Notes under the pieces: generated by a model
The model's input: the letters and a program-made list of their open reading frames with translations, nothing else
Told to the model about the DNA's origin: nothing
The model's database searches: none
Translations under genes and position numbers: made by a program
Source of the DNA: Wolfiporia cocos
Taxonomy: Eukaryota > Basidiomycota > Agaricomycetes > Polyporales > Phaeolaceae
DNA: 64,000 nt
Assembly: GCA_029448655.1 (NCBI GenBank)
Contig: JACCLO010000012.1
Span: 1,674,001-1,738,000, forward strand
Direction: 5' to 3'
In this document: one piece after another, positions 23,092 to 36,564 of the stretch
Numbering within the stretch: the stretch's first letter is position 1
How the letters are laid out: the number at the start of each line of letters is the position of its first letter

Positions 23092-26000
23092 ATGGCCCCG
23101 CGACGTGGGACCTCCAATTCTGCCACTCTCAGTCCCCCCGACGTCGCGTTCCCGGGCGCGAATGCATCGCCTAGCGCATCGCCGCGGTCGGTCTCACCCT
23201 CGAACGGGTTCACGCAGTTGTTCACACGGCCGACGAAGTGGTTCAATCGTTCGAGCTCTGGCAGTGGCGGGCGCACGTCCGTGAGCTCGACTGAGCCGAG
23301 GCCGAGCACTAGCTCGAGGAAACCGAAGATTTCGCAGCCCACCGATCCCCGTCCGCTGTTGGATAGTCTGGGCTTGTCACCAGAGAAGAACATTAGTGCT
23401 GCCAGGTGAGTATAGCTTCAGAACAGTCGCACATGGTGGATAGAGCTGTACATTCGCTGGTGCATCGCCGTGGTGGTGTTGCCGGGTTGTTGCTTCAAGG
23501 AGATACCGTGAGGAGGGTGCGTCACGACGTGTCTACAGTGCAACAAAGGAGCAGCAAATGTCGCGCCACTAGAGATGACATGATAGTCGACGTCCATGCG
23601 GCAGCGATCGTTGGTAGGCCTAGGTCAGCTTGGTGCACGGCATAGACCAATCAACTGTATGCGCATAGAGTTGTATGAAGTTGATCAGGCACTATGAGAG
23701 CTCCATCTGTGCTACGAACTCTAACGCAGAAGCACGCTGACGCTCTCTCGTAGATCCGTCTACGACCTCTCCTTGACCCAACATGACGACCAGAAGTCTT
23801 CCTCTCGCACACCTTCATCGCCTTCTCAACCTTCGGTATCCTGGGGACTTGGTGACCTACGGAACATATCCCGTAAACCATGGTCAAAGTCTGCCGATGA
23901 CCTTGGGAAGCTGTCCACCCAGTATATCTCCTCTCCGAAGCTCACGCCTATTGATACGACCATTCACGACAAAATTGATCAATACAGAAACCACCGTGGG
24001 GGCAGTATCGGCAGCATGAGCAACGCACCTTCCCCATCCACGTCGTCTGTGATGTCCATGCAGAAGAACTATCCTTTCCCCGTGCTTCCTTCGTCTCCAT
24101 CCGAGCCCTTGTCTTCTTCGCCGCCCTCGCGCCCCAGCTTCCAATTGTCTGGCCCGCCTCCTTCAAGCGCAGGAGGTGCCTCACTCGTGCCAGTCGTCTC
24201 AAACGGAAGCTCTCACATTCATTCCCGCTCACATTCATTCACGCCCCGATTGGCGTCGAAGTTGGCCTCGCCCAAGACAGCCCTTCCCATACCTCCCAGC
24301 CCTAAGAGAAAAGGCTCTGCTGGGTCGGACCGCCAACCTGAGCGGGAAAGGGAGAAGAATATCTCAGGCGGGAGCGTCGGTCATGGCCCGTCTGCGCGAT
24401 CGCCGTTCCCTTTCAGCCTTGGGGGAAGCGGAAAGTCGGTCTCTCCTTCCGGGGGTGACTTTACAGCACCTCATCCGACGTCACCCACAATGGCTGGTCC
24501 ACCTACCATCATCGAGCCGCAGGGCGAAGGCGCGGATTGCAAGCTGCAGAAGCGGACGTCCCAGGTCGTGTACCACGCGGGCTTCATCAACCGCCTGACG
24601 GACTTCTCCCCAACGGCCATGAGCCTTCGCGCGAACTACTCGTATATGAGCGGCGGCGGCCCATCGGCGCTGTCGAAGGGATGGAAGCCGTTCAAGCTGG
24701 TGCTGAAGGGATCCAAGCTCTACTTCTACAAGCCCCCTAGTGACCGGAGCGCCGCAGTCAAGGAGCTCTTCCCTACCGAGCTGGTCTCGGTGATTGAGGA
24801 CGAAGGCCTGACCGACGGGGATGCGGAGGCAGCAGAGGTTGGAGACGAGGACACAGGCAGAGGAGGGAGGGGCGGAGACAGAGAAGACATGCGCAGAAGG
24901 AGGGCATTTTGGGGACGTACCACCCATCCCGCGCTGGTCGTCATCGGTGATAGCGTGGAACGCGGGACATTCGAGGCTCTGGTGCATGAAACTGTCTTTG
25001 CGACGACATTTGTCCGACAGGATGACTCCGCGCCCCAGGTTGAAGACAATGCAGACCACGCGAGCGGCACGCTCGATGTCGGAGAGGCGCCTGTGAACAT
25101 GGAAACAGGATCAGAACAAGCTACCGCGGCCCCCGGAGGGGCTGACATTCCTCATGCTCGGTACAAGGCCAGCTGGCGTGAGTATGCCTCCGCTGTTATG
25201 TTCTGCGTGCCTGTCCTCGTGGGTCGAGCGAAGTTCGAGGCGGAGTTCATCAGATGCAGTGCGTACCTAATCACCGGTGCCGGCGAGGACCACAAGACAG
25301 AAGAGAGGGCAAGGGTGCAGTGGCTCGCCAGTCAGTATCTCAATTACCATGGTGCTCCGGTCAACCGAGATGCATGGGATGACTGGCGCAAGGAGACCAT
25401 CCCGGACTTCCCAGCTGATCGCGAGGCCGGCTCTCGACTTGCAGGGGTGCCGCAGACCTCGTCTATGCAGGCGTTGTATTCGGCATCTCCACGGCCCGAT
25501 GTATCCTCCGACGGATTCTCTGAGCTGTCCCCCAACCTTGGAGCTTTCTCACCGAGGCCGAACGACAGCAACAAGATGCTCTCCTTCTTCGAGGCGCTCG
25601 GAGAGCTGCCGCCTAGTATGCCCAGCCTAGCGACGATGAGTTCTATGAGTTCCTCTTCCCAGGCCTTGCGCATGACGTTGGAGAGGGAGGGCCTCACAAG
25701 AGACACACTGGTCAAATTGGACGTGCAATTGATCGCTCGCAGCTTGTCCAATTTCAACCGGCGCTTCCTCAAGCAGGTCCCAGACAATTTCGATGCAGGC
25801 TTTTGTTTTGGAGAAGAGGATTCCGAGGTGCAGGTCGCAGGGGATGCCGTGTCCGAGTCTCGCTCGTCGGCATCCAGCCTCGCGCCCTTCGTTGGAAGCG
25901 AAGAACACCCGCACTGGCTCACGAGACTGATCTTGATCCAGGTTCTCGTCCCTGAACCGGTCGGTAGCGTCACCTCGCCGATCGTGGACTCCCCCGCACG

Positions 26001-29000
26001 CGGCCCCGGCTCACGAATGCACACTCGCTCTGAGGTCATCAATGTGTGGGCGAAGGTTGGCGAGCTTTGCCGCCGCACGGGCGACGAGTGTTCGTGGCGC
26101 GCTATTTCCGCCGCTTTGACATCCCGTCCGCTCGCCCGCCTGGACAAGGTCTGGAAACGGGTGGATGCTGAAGCCATAACCACGGTCCAGTCATGGACCC
26201 AACCGCACGAGAGTTTCGCGTCGGGCGTACTTGAGAGGCCTGTCGCAATCCCATGGGCCGGGGACGCTAAAGAGTACATGAGAGTGACACTGGACAACGC
26301 AAGTCACGGCAATGAAGATGAATGGCGGCTTGATTCTCTTTCCGACGTTCGTGGAAGATTCGAGGCACTGCGTACGACATTTGCGTTGTGCTCCAAGGCA
26401 ATGGATGCAGACACTCTGAAGCAAGCTGACGAAGTAGAAGCGCTGACGAGGGTTTGGCAAGACATGCAGAATGGTACTAATGCCAATCCAATGGCCTCAA
26501 AATTCCATCGGTATGTGATTGAGCCCCTCTGGTTGATATATGTCGGAACTGACGTGTATCGTAGTATTGACCAATTCATGTCATTATCTTTGGCTGCTGA
26601 ACCGCGGCGCAGGGGTCTGTTCGAACCATACTATTGGTCGCGATCCACGTCGCAGCAATCGACACCGACGCTTGCTGCTGTCCTCTTCCCAGAACCACTA
26701 CCTACAGTGTCGTTCATCGACCGAGAGCTAATTGTCCGAGGTCGTCTGGAAAGCAGCGCAAGCATCAATATGCAGGAGCTACAGCATGTTCGAGAAGTCT
26801 GGTTGAAAGCTGGTGGCGACGGAACGATGCGGACGCAAGCCACGAAGCCGGCCGGGCTTGACCTCGGCGGCACCATCCTGCCTTTGTTCGACGGTGAACT
26901 CCTGCTGCTGGTACAACCTTTTGGAGAGTCAGCAGCAACGTCACGACCAACATCTCGTACTCCATCTCGCCCACCTAGCTCCATTGTGGACTCTTCCACC
27001 ATTTCCGAAAAGACATTCAGCCGCAGTCCGTCCATCCGAGTCACGCCCGGGTCTCCTCCACACGGCCTGGACCGTAAATCAAGTGTATTGCGCCGCAACT
27101 CTCTGCCGTCGATCTCACAGAGAACGAGTCTTGTGATCCCTGAAGTTTCATCAGAAAAGCCTCTTCGCGTCGTAGTTCAGGCAGGAACTCTAGATCGCTT
27201 GGTTGATGTGCTCGCCCACGGTCTTCAGGGTGTCTCTGTGTCTGTAGCTGATGACAACGGAGAGATGCCTCTGACAGACTCGAAGACGAGAGAGGTCAAG
27301 GTGGACATGGATGACTTCTCAGAAATCTGGTGGAGTTCCTTCAGAAGCTTCCTTACACCGCAAGTCTTGTTCGATGTGAGTGATTAGCCCTATCTCATGT
27401 TGCAGCTGGCTTACCCCGTGGTAGTTCCTGCGGAAACGATTTACAAACGCACGCATTACCAGCTCGTCTTCGAGTTCTGAGATCAACCAAGTGGTGCGAA
27501 AACGTTCGGAGGTCCTCGAAACTATGAATGAGTGGATCAACCGGGGTGGAGGAGCCCAGGATGCTCTCGATGATACGCAGTTATACAAGGCGTTCGAGTC
27601 GTTCTTCGCTCAGTCTGCTGAGCATGACATACTCCAACACATATCGGAGGATGACGTGAATGCCCACCAAGCTCTTGCTATCTTGGACCAGATCAAGAAG
27701 ACTTTACAGCTGTCGTTCATTACCCAAACTCGAAGGCCTTCCAGGTCGCCCTCCTTGCCATATTCGTCTTCCGATGCCATCGGCGTTCGCAGCTTCGGTT
27801 CCGATCCTCCTGACATTGATAAGCTAGAAGCAGAAGATCTGGTCAACAATGTGAACTCTATGGCGTCCGCGGCGCTGCGTAATGTCAATAAAGACGTACG
27901 CACTCCCCTTTTGTGGCAGTGGCAGAGTGACATAGTCTGATGCTGTTTACAGGACCTCTTCATAACAGCAGATATCTTAGAGGTTCAATCCGCAGATCGC
28001 ACTGGCTGGTTCTTGCCCCGTGAGCCAAGCTCAATATCCGACGAAGTCGAGATTCAATGCATGAGCTCTTACATCATGGAGGTGGAACCTTCAGAGATGA
28101 TCTCGGAACTTGCCCAGGAATCGCTATACCGCCTTCTCCCTCCATCAGTACGCACTTGCATTCGAGCTTTCGGGATCTTGCGCAAATGGCTGGTATCGAA
28201 GCTTGTGGGGCCACGACTGAGCATGCGCACACGCCACAGGAGAATGGAGCTGATGCTCCGCGCCATCGAAGTGTGCCGTCTCCGAAATGCGGAAACTGCT
28301 GCATCCGATGTCCCTCCAATAGAGCGTCCCTGTGTTCGCTCATTCGTAGAGGCGTTGTTTGTTTCCGCCATCCTGAGCGTTGAAAGCCGCATGCACTATC
28401 GTGTGTGGCAAAACATCGCTCTCGCGCGAGGGACAACCTGCGATACATTGTCCGCTCTGCTGAGCAAATCAACCGTCTCGTCAGTAACTTCCAGGGAGGC
28501 TCTGACAGTGGATATCGGATGGGTTCTTGAACGGATGTTGGAGGTCATTAGCACGCCGGATATCCTAGAGGGCAGCGCAGAGAGCACCGGAGTGGTCAAC
28601 TTTGACAAGCGCAGGTCAGTACATCCTCACCACATCATTGTTGCACTACTTATGTGTACCTCGAACGTCTAGAACACTTCATACGCTGATCACAAGTGCA
28701 TCTGGATCAGCCGGTACCCGCAGGATGCGTCAACGTCATCATATTGACCGCCGCGATCTCGAGCGTTTGAACGCAATCGAGAAGGAGGTTGCCGCAATAC
28801 ACTTTGACCTTCGCACAATCAGAGAAGAAGCGCATCGTGAGGCTACACAAGCCGGACCCATAGGAGCCAAAAGGGTCTACCGACCATTCCAAACCCTGGT
28901 CGCATTGCAGCAGGAGAAGAACAAGCGAGACCGCCATGTGCGCGACAGACTCAGCAGGGAGAAGAGACATGAACAACACCGACTAGATAAACGCGAAGAA

Positions 29001-30610
29001 TATCTCAACAAGGCCATGAATACGCGACGACAACCAGCTATGCCACCGAAGTCACATCGGAATAAGAAGAGCGTGTCGTCTGCGTTCTTCCAACTCATGC
29101 GACCAATCTCGAGTGCATTCTCGTCGGAGACTCTCTATCCGACAGGTGTGAAGCGTACCCCCGCGGAGCTCGACTTTACACCATCTGGCAAACCCAGCTT
29201 GGTCCTCAGCGTCGTCGATGCTCGGGTTGCTCAATTCGTCAACAATGAGCGCTCGTACACTTTCCAGCTTGACACTGAGGACGGTGGTCATTACCTGTTG
29301 CAAGCGCTTGGCAAGCCAGAGATGAAGAAGTGGATGGACACCATCCAGCATGTGTCCAAGACAGCCGCAAAGCGTCGTTTGACGTACCTCGGCCAGAATT
29401 CTAAGATGCAGCTCTCAGATCATTTGCTCAACCAACCTGCGACGGCAACGCAAGACCCTCGTGCTGGTATGTGATGCGAGCTGTTGCTTCTGTGTATTCT
29501 CTTAAATCATTCGTCATAGTGTTCGGTGTCGATCTTGCTTTCCTTCTGCAGCGTGAAGCGGGTGGCAATGATGTGCAACCAGGGGCTGTTCCTTCGGTCG
29601 TGGAGCGGCTTATTGCTGAGGTGGAGAAACGAGGCCTCACAGAGGTCGGAATATGTATGTTTCTCAACTTCATCCGTCCCGACTGTCGGCACTAATGGCT
29701 CTCGGATTCTTGGATAGATCGTATTGCTGGTGCTCACTCAGAGGTTGCTGCGTATAGAGATGCTCTGAATCGAGGTGTGTATGACAGTGATTGAATATCA
29801 CGAAATCGATTACCTTATTTTTCCTCCAGGGGAGTGGCCCATTGGATCCACAACGGACATTCACGCCGTATGTGATCTCCTTAAGTCGTGGTTCCGCGTC
29901 CTACCCGGAGGTATATTCCCCGCCTCAACCTACAGCCAAATATTGGAGGCTGCTGGTGCGTTAAGATCAGCTAATTGCTAGCAGCATGGAGAATTTACCA
30001 ATCGGAACAGGTGTAGAAGGCGGCCTCTCTGCGCGGCTTTCTAGCATCCGCAAGGTGGTACATTCGCTGCCCGATGTGAACTTCGACCTCCTGAAGCGCA
30101 TCGTTGAGCATCTTGAAAAGTACGTGATTATTTCATCGGGAACGTCGAGCAGACGCTGACAGACCTTGTAAGGGTGACGGATTATGAGGAGAACACTCAG
30201 ATGACGGCCGAATCTCTCGCTACTGTGTTCAGCCCCAACCTCATTCGCGCGCCGAACAACGATGTCGGTCTATTCTTCGCTAACATGAGTGCTGGGCATA
30301 GGGTGACAAAGCTGCTAATTGCTCACGTAAGACGCACTTTATTGCCCTTGTTTGCTATGCTCACGAGTTACATCTCGATCGACAGTTCCACACGATATTT
30401 GACGTCGACGCTGATCAAGACCCCGAGTTCGGACGAGATAATGAAGAACTCGAACTCGAAGAGCCTATTCCGGAAGAGGATGAAGACGCAGACTTGCTAT
30501 GCGATAATACGCGAGAGGATCCAGATTTGCACAAGTTTTCCAATCAGCCTCCTGTTCTCGAGGTCAACCTCGGGAGTCCACAATCATTCACGTTCTCCGT
30601 CTCTTCGTGA
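23092..30610 (+). CDS. BEM2: Bem2-type RhoGAP with PH and Ras-GEF-like regions
   Basis: GTPase-activating protein for Rho-family GTPases, acting in bud or hyphal polarity and morphogenesis as yeast Bem2 does. Regions in order: disordered Ser/Pro N-terminus (1-400), PH-like stretch near 410 (WKPFKLVLKGSKLYFYKPP), Ras-GEF N-like region around 1220-1400, Ras-GEF catalytic-like region around 1497-1660 (SEMISELAQESLYRLLP), second PH domain around 1843-1905, and RhoGAP about 1937-2130 with the arginine finger in GIYRIAG (Arg about 1983) and VTDYEENTQMTAESLATVFS. Twelve exons: 23092-23405, 23754-26510, 26565-27375, 27425-27895, 27953-28614, 28673-29466, 29520-29654, 29718-29774, 29830-29955, 30011-30119, 30173-30326, 30386-30610; 2204 residues, close to yeast Bem2 (about 2170). 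The first intron (348 bases) is long. Confidence 0.93.
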
Positions 30611-31174
30611 CAACGCTCCTTGTGAACCGCTATGGTCTGGTCGACGCGCTCTCTCCTCATGGCGCGCTCGTGGACCCACATTCCTTTGGACGTCTTCTCG
30701 TCTGACATTGACAACGGCACTATCTTTTCATCGGACTTCACAATAGTAGGTAATTGTATGTTTGAAGATATACCCCGCATGATAGAGGACATTGGCTGCA
30801 CGTCATGTTCGGTACTTAATGGTAGTAGTATGTTATACTAGGGCACCTGTTCTTCTATGCAGTCTGTTGTAGTCCCGTTTACCGGCCACTCGGTAAATGA
30901 TAATCGAACAAATGTCACATACCCCCTACAAATCATTACTTCGATCTGCGAGTGGCTCACGACGCACGTGAGATTCTTCCTCGCGACAAGGGAGAACGCG
31001 CTGCATTGTACATTCTCACTCGCATCTGGCTAGCACATTGCATCTGAGACGCATCTTTTGGTAGAACATCTACTTCGCCTGTTACATCTGCTTGCCTAGA
31101 CGGCAGCAACAACTCTACTCAATTCCGCTCTTGCCTTATCAAAGTTGCGTGTTTGATTCACTCGGTTTGGCTGG
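30611..31174. other. Intergenic region
   Basis: 3' end of the Bem2-like gene and promoter of the SDR-like gene. No coding signal beyond short frames and no repeat seen. Confidence 0.5.
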
Positions 31175-32806
31175 ATGGTCCTGCAAATCGCATACGCTGC
31201 CGTCTCTGCTATTTTCCCAACGAAATACTATGTTCACATTGCCTGTGCTTCTCTTGTCCTCTTGGTCGCATATGCATTTGCTCAAGGACGTACCACGAAT
31301 CGCGAACGCGACCTTCATGCTCGTGTCGTCATCCTAACAGTTGCGTATCCCACGACCGTCCTTTACTCACCTAGTCTTATGGCCCTCTCTAGTAGGGTGC
31401 ATTTACGCCACTGGGTTTGACTTTATTAACCGCCCTGGCTACGAGAGGTGCACATGTAATCGCTATCTCGTCTTATCCACTTGAGCATGCATACCCTTCG
31501 CTCATCATCCCGCTCCTCCGCACCACGACGAAAAACGAGAACATTTTTGCAGAACATGCAGATCTATCCAATCCAGCATCCATTCGCGAGTTTTGTACCC
31601 GGTTCCTGACCGGTCAAGATCAGCGGCTCGACGCCATCGTGTTTGCCCATGAGTATCGTGGAATAGGCTCAATATTCGGCAAGTCCAGGAACAAAGCCGA
31701 GGAACTGCGGGAGACAAGCTCGCTAGCGACTTTCCTCATGTTAACACTGCTCCTTCCAGCACTCCTTGTTGAGCCCGCCGAACGTGACATTCGCATCGTG
31801 AACATTATCAACCCGTTCTACGCTGCGTCGACCCCATTGTTCCCGACCACCCTATCGTCGGGGGCACAATCGCCCTCGCTCTTCCTGCAGGAAGGTGCAA
31901 GAGCTTTGCGCACCGCGGTTTTGACTCGTCATCTGCAACGTGTTCTGGATTCCCTCCCCAACCGGGAGGTCGCACCAGATAGCAAGGGCACGAAAAAGTC
32001 ATCCGGCACTACGTCAGCCCAATCCCCGAAGGCTGACGAGAAGCCGAAAGCGCTCGAGCTGCAGCCGTCAAATATCATCGCTGTATCCGTCTGCCCGGGC
32101 ATCAGTCGCAAAGACACCATTGTCCCGCTTCTCAGTGCTCAGCAGATAGACGGAACAGAACGCTCTCTTGTGGGTTTCTTTATGTGAGTCACAGACACCC
32201 CCATCCACCAAGATCCATTCGTGGCCGCGGACGAACGTGTATGCTGAGCTCCCAAATCATTCCAGATATGTGCTGCTCTTCCCCATATTATGGCTCTTCA
32301 CAAAGTCCCCGACTGCATCCGTTCAGTCCGTTCTGCATGTCATTTTCCTCCCGACGCCTCTGAAGCGTGCGCTTGCCCACATCGACGCTACCATAAACCC
32401 TACTCAACCTCCCAAAGGGGAGTCGTTGACCGATGATAAGCAGGGTCGGCCAAGGGTCGTGTATGAAGAGGTCGTCAAGCCTGGCGCCTTATATCGCGAA
32501 TGTGCGGTCGTCAAAGTGGACATTCCCCCGCTCCCACAAGCACCTGCGGCTGCAGAGAACATAGAGGCGCCCAAATCAGTAACAGGCGAGCATAAGACTA
32601 AGGAAAAGGGCAAAAGCAAGGACAAGGGGAAGGAGCTACCTCAGGTAACGTTCCCAGATGACGGTGAAATCGGTGGCGAGGAAGTTGGTCGGGCGGTGTG
32701 GGAGTGGTATGAGGAGCATCTGAAGGTGTGGGAGGCACGCTTCAAGGCAGCGGAGGTGAAGGGTGAAGAGAGCGAAGGCCAGAGCGGCGTAGATGCAACA
32801 TCATGA
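31175..32806 (+). CDS. Membrane-anchored short-chain dehydrogenase-like protein
   Basis: N-terminal membrane helix (IACASLVLLVAYAFAQG) followed by a Rossmann-type start, VVILTGAFTPLGLTLLTALA, close to the SDR motif TGxxxGxG but with a changed glycine spacing, then DIRIVNIINPFY where the SDR beta-strand and Ser would be. The classical YxxxK pair is not evident, so catalysis is doubtful. A second hydrophobic stretch (YVLLFPILWLFTKSP) and a charged lysine-rich tail follow. Exons 31175-31339, 31396-32183 and 32266-32806 give 497 residues; the first donor is weak (GTTGCG). Resembles fungal SDR relatives of the DUF1776 kind; an ER or mitochondrial outer membrane location is a guess. Substrate unknown. 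Confidence 0.72.
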
Positions 32807-33116
32807 GAATGTCATCGGTAAGTAAGTTTGTACTATTACTATCCTGCACCATCCACGAATAGTCCTTTGTCTAGCAAATTACACCTCTCCATATGAGCTT
32901 ATTTGGGTGGATCGCAGATTACGCTCTTGATTGATTTTGGACTTTTGCATTGCAAGTACCCGGACAGTAATGGTTCACATTCAAGTCCATACATCGACAT
33001 CAGCTTGAACGGTCCGAAATTCACGTCCGCACTACGAGCACGCTGAACAAAGCACTTGGATAAAGTACTTCCAAAGTGCCGCATTATCCTGATGAGACAG
33101 GTTCTGGCAAACGCTC

Positions 33117-33718
33117 CTAGTCTACCTCCCAGGTCACGTTGTACACAACACCCTGATCGATGGGAGCATACTCCTCGAATCCGGCCGGTGACAAGCCTAC
33201 GTAGGGATCCGGGCAGCTGATGCAATAATCTACGACGGGTGCTGTCACGGTTGTACCGTTGTCTGAAATATTCTCTCGTAAGCAATGTCTCGCTTGTCTA
33301 ATGATGGATTGACGCACAGGAGATGGTCACATTGTGTTGGCAAATGGGATTGCTAGCCACAATTTTGTCAGTCGGTTCAGCCATAGCAAAGAACAACTAC
33401 TCACTTGTTCGGGTCGGTTGTGTGTCCACTGGATATTTCTTATGAGCCACATCCATCAGGAAAAATAAACAACGTACGGGTAGTTGTTGAACGTCGAATT
33501 GGACACAGACGCAACAATTTGGTCGGCCGTGTTGTTGTGGCCACACGCTCCGAGGCCGGGGTTGAAGTAGAACACTGCCAAAGAGGTGTGTCAATCTGCG
33601 AAGTCAGCAAAGTCGTAGGCTTGTGCTTACAGATCCCCGTGCCGTTGTAGCTTTGAGCATTCACGAGCCCTAAAGCCAAGGGGAGCAGCAACAAAGACGA
33701 CTTGGCACTGAGTTGCAT
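33117..33718 (-). CDS. Secreted barwin-like / expansin-like small protein
   Basis: Signal peptide of about 21 residues (LLLLPLALGLVNA) followed by a double-psi beta-barrel of the barwin/RlpA/expansin type: FYFNPGLGACGHNNTADQIV, NPICQHNVTI, VTAPVVDYCISCPDPYVGLS, then FEEYAPIDQGVVYNVTW. The conserved aspartate of the DxC motif is present. Exons 33718-33631, 33574-33478, 33428-33405, 33352-33318 and 33262-33117; 129 residues, normal for the fungal single-domain family. Such proteins bind wall polysaccharide or inhibit proteases and are often secreted during growth on plants. Two of the exons are tiny (24 and 35 bases). A decayed relative lies 0.9 kb upstream on the same strand. Confidence 0.9.
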
Positions 33719-34601
33719 GACGGTCGCAAGGGTGATTTTGTAAAGCCTGCTGCTGACTTGAAGGGAGGTTAGGAGGCTTGCTGGCCAGAACTTGAGGTGA
33801 GGTGCTGTCTTTTATGCATTATGCGCTGCCTGAGGCTGCTTCATTCATTTCGTCAGATGGAGTTATCACGCCGCAGACGCCACTCTCGGACAGTGACAAT
33901 TTGGAGTATGACTCGGGGGAGCTCGCGAATCACCGTCATATGGGCCCGAACAGCTGTCAGTCAGGCCTGGGCTTGACCCTGCATGTCTAGAATCAGGCAA
34001 GTCGGCAGCTTTCTGGGTGAACGAAGCAATTTCGGGCAAGATGACCATCACCTTGGCTACATGAACGAGGCTGCTGCTCGGAGTGAGAAGGCCGTAATCA
34101 CACATTCGTGAACGAGGCTGCTGAATGTAAGAAGCAGCTGTATGCCTTGTCGCTGCTCAAGCGCTCACGAGGCACATGCAGATTTCGTGCGTGATCATGA
34201 TGGAAGCGTTTGAGCACATCGTGTTAATTTCTCACATGACGGAGGATGTCAAAAGGTAATCCCACGACGGCCAGGATCTTGTAGGCGGACCTACAAATCG
34301 AGAACGAAGCCCATTCTAACTCTAGAGTTGAACTGGTCAATCATGTATCCAGATCACATCAGACGGCGTCAAGCTCTTCTTTTAGCGTTGACCCTGTCCG
34401 ACCGGTATACACTACAAACAAACATCGTGTCTAGGCAGAATGCAAAGAACCAGCCCGAGGTTGCGGAGTGTTATGTAAGGAAATGGTATAATCGAAGTGG
34501 CTGGTCATTAGATGTGCCTGATCTTACATGCGCAGAATCCGGAGGCGACAAACATGTCTAATTTATTTCTAGTAAGTAATATTGCTGCTACTTCGTGAAC
34601 A
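33719..34601. other. Gene-free stretch between two barwin-like copies
   Basis: Promoter of the intact barwin-like gene and 3' region of the decayed copy. A 15-base string TGAACGAGGCTGCTG occurs twice (near 34060 and 34107). No gene recognised. Confidence 0.5.
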
Positions 34602-35041
34602 TCAGACACCAGGGGTCTCGCCGTCGCCTGCGAGCTTGTGGAAGGCCGCAAGGGAAAGCTCGATGTTGGGGCCGCCATAGCCGGAGTAGTCCACGGTTTG
34701 AGCGTAAGTGCAGATTCTGGGGTCCGACAGTCTTTAAGGAATGTCATTGACTTCCTCAGCCCTCTTTGACAGCAACACAACCTGCTTTGAATGATAACGT
34801 AGTAGTGGTAGATGGGATTGCTGGAGGGAGGCAAAACGTCGATAGCCTGGCAAAAATGATGGGTTTTGCCAGAGGCGAAAACTCACTCATTGGGACTTGT
34901 GCCGTTGCTTTGCGAGATGCCAGCACGTCTTATTCACCGGAAACAAGTTAACGCACTGACAGTTACTAGAGATACGGCCGCAACATATTCGTCGGAGATG
35001 TTCTTGAAACCATAGACTCCACCAGAGGAAGGGTAGAAGTA
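34602..35041 (-). pseudogene. Decayed barwin-like paralogue
   Basis: Exon by exon it follows the intact gene at 33117: YFYPSSGGVYGFKNISDEYV matches YFNPGLGACGHNNTADQIV; NGTSPNE precedes a GTGAGT donor; NPIYHYYVII matches NPICQHNVTI; TYAQTVDYSGYGGPNIELS matches the last exon. Conserved cysteines of the fold are replaced by V, Y or S. The C-terminus stops at GETPGV, before the final strand, and upstream of YFYP the frame meets a TGA with no acceptor after it, so the signal-peptide exon cannot be joined. I read it as a tandem duplicate losing function. A heavily diverged but active gene with an unusual first exon is less likely. Confidence 0.5.
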
Positions 35042-36564
35042 GGACACCAGTCAATGGCAATTGTGAGCTGCAAGCACACCAATTGATCCGATCTTGCTTA
35101 CGAGTACCTTTATGTTCACGTTAGCTTTTGCAACGCCACGAGCAAAGGAATATATCTAACTCGTGAGACTGTACAAAATATAAAACTGCAATAAATATAT
35201 TATTGTCTTTTGCACGACTGATTATTCATGCGGGAATATTGAGTCATGACTCGGTAAACATCCCATTGTGTTTAGCTAATATTTCTATCATTCAGCATAT
35301 TGGTGATGTATGTATGAGGGTGTGGAGAAATGAATGGGTCACTATTGTACACCTTTCTCGGGCTTTATCCTTGTCCATACGAGAAGTATTTTAGAACAAT
35401 GGAATGCTAGTATGCATAGCTCACAGATTGTTCTCTGCTACATGTTCTGGAAGAACGCTTGACGCTCATAACCGTATTGATCTCAGGACTAGATTGATTG
35501 GAATGAATGTTTCGTAACATTTAAGACTATGCCGAACCGCATCACCTCTTGCTTTCGAATTGCGCAGTCTCAACCGTAATCACCGGATCAATTCCAGGTA
35601 CACTCCTTTCAATCCGTGATCTTGTGAGTAATAGTCGCCCAATCAATTGATGTGTGAAACGAGTGCGCACTAAATAACGTACGAGCGGTCTGTACACTAC
35701 GTAAGTAGATGTTTCAGGAAACAATATACTAGGGCTCACCTCAGCGTATGCACTCCGTAAGGTCCGAGGTGTGCGGATGTGTCGGAACGTATATCTACTG
35801 CTCTAGATAAGGTTTAATGTCCGAATATACCAAGTAAACAAGGCGTAAACTAGTCGCCGACGCGGCGTTCAGTAGCGCGCGTGCCAAAATAGGTAATGCC
35901 GACGTACAATGGACGCGCGGCGGGAAATATTGTAATGCTCCAATATGATGGGACCTCGTGCGTAAAAGGATGTAGAGGTCACTTGTGAGTTGATTCATGT
36001 CAGGATTAGCAATGTCGTTTGAATGCACGCGCAGTATTATGACACGGGCAAGAGAAGCATGCAAATGACGACTTCAATATATAATCTGTGGGATTTTGTG
36101 TCATTTGACTCGAGCTTGCTACTGGGTCATCGCTACTTCCTGCCACTGCCGATGCCTCACGCGCACGCGTGGTCTGGAGAAAAAATCTCAACCGGAGAAA
36201 GCAACTGACTGACTCTGGGCAATAATGATGAGACTTCCATGCATCGTGTTAAAACGCCACGCAAATCGATGGTTCCTTGTGATCACTGTTCACTTCGGGC
36301 GTCTTGAATGTCACGGTATATGACTAGCTCATTGATTGCAAACACACTGATAGAAACTCATAGTTACATACAATCGAATATTTGCACAGGATAAATCGGT
36401 TGTCGTATGACTACGACATCAGACACATTGTAATTAGGCTCCAGATTATTGTGCCTACTGTGCTCCCTGTGCTTCATCAAACCTGCAGTGAAAAACGACC
36501 TATCGGGGCCTGAACGTTGTGTTGATAATCAAGCTGATTTGCTCTGGAGATAATCCCCAGAGTC
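35042..36564. other. Gene-free AT-rich stretch
   Basis: 1.5 kb with frequent stops in all frames. No exon chain, tRNA, inverted repeat or copy of the window's dispersed repeats was seen. Confidence 0.5.

Noticed and set aside
22617..23174. Open frame overlapping the start of the Bem2-like gene
   Set aside because: Different frame from the confirmed first exon, no recognisable product and ordinary codon content of intergenic DNA.
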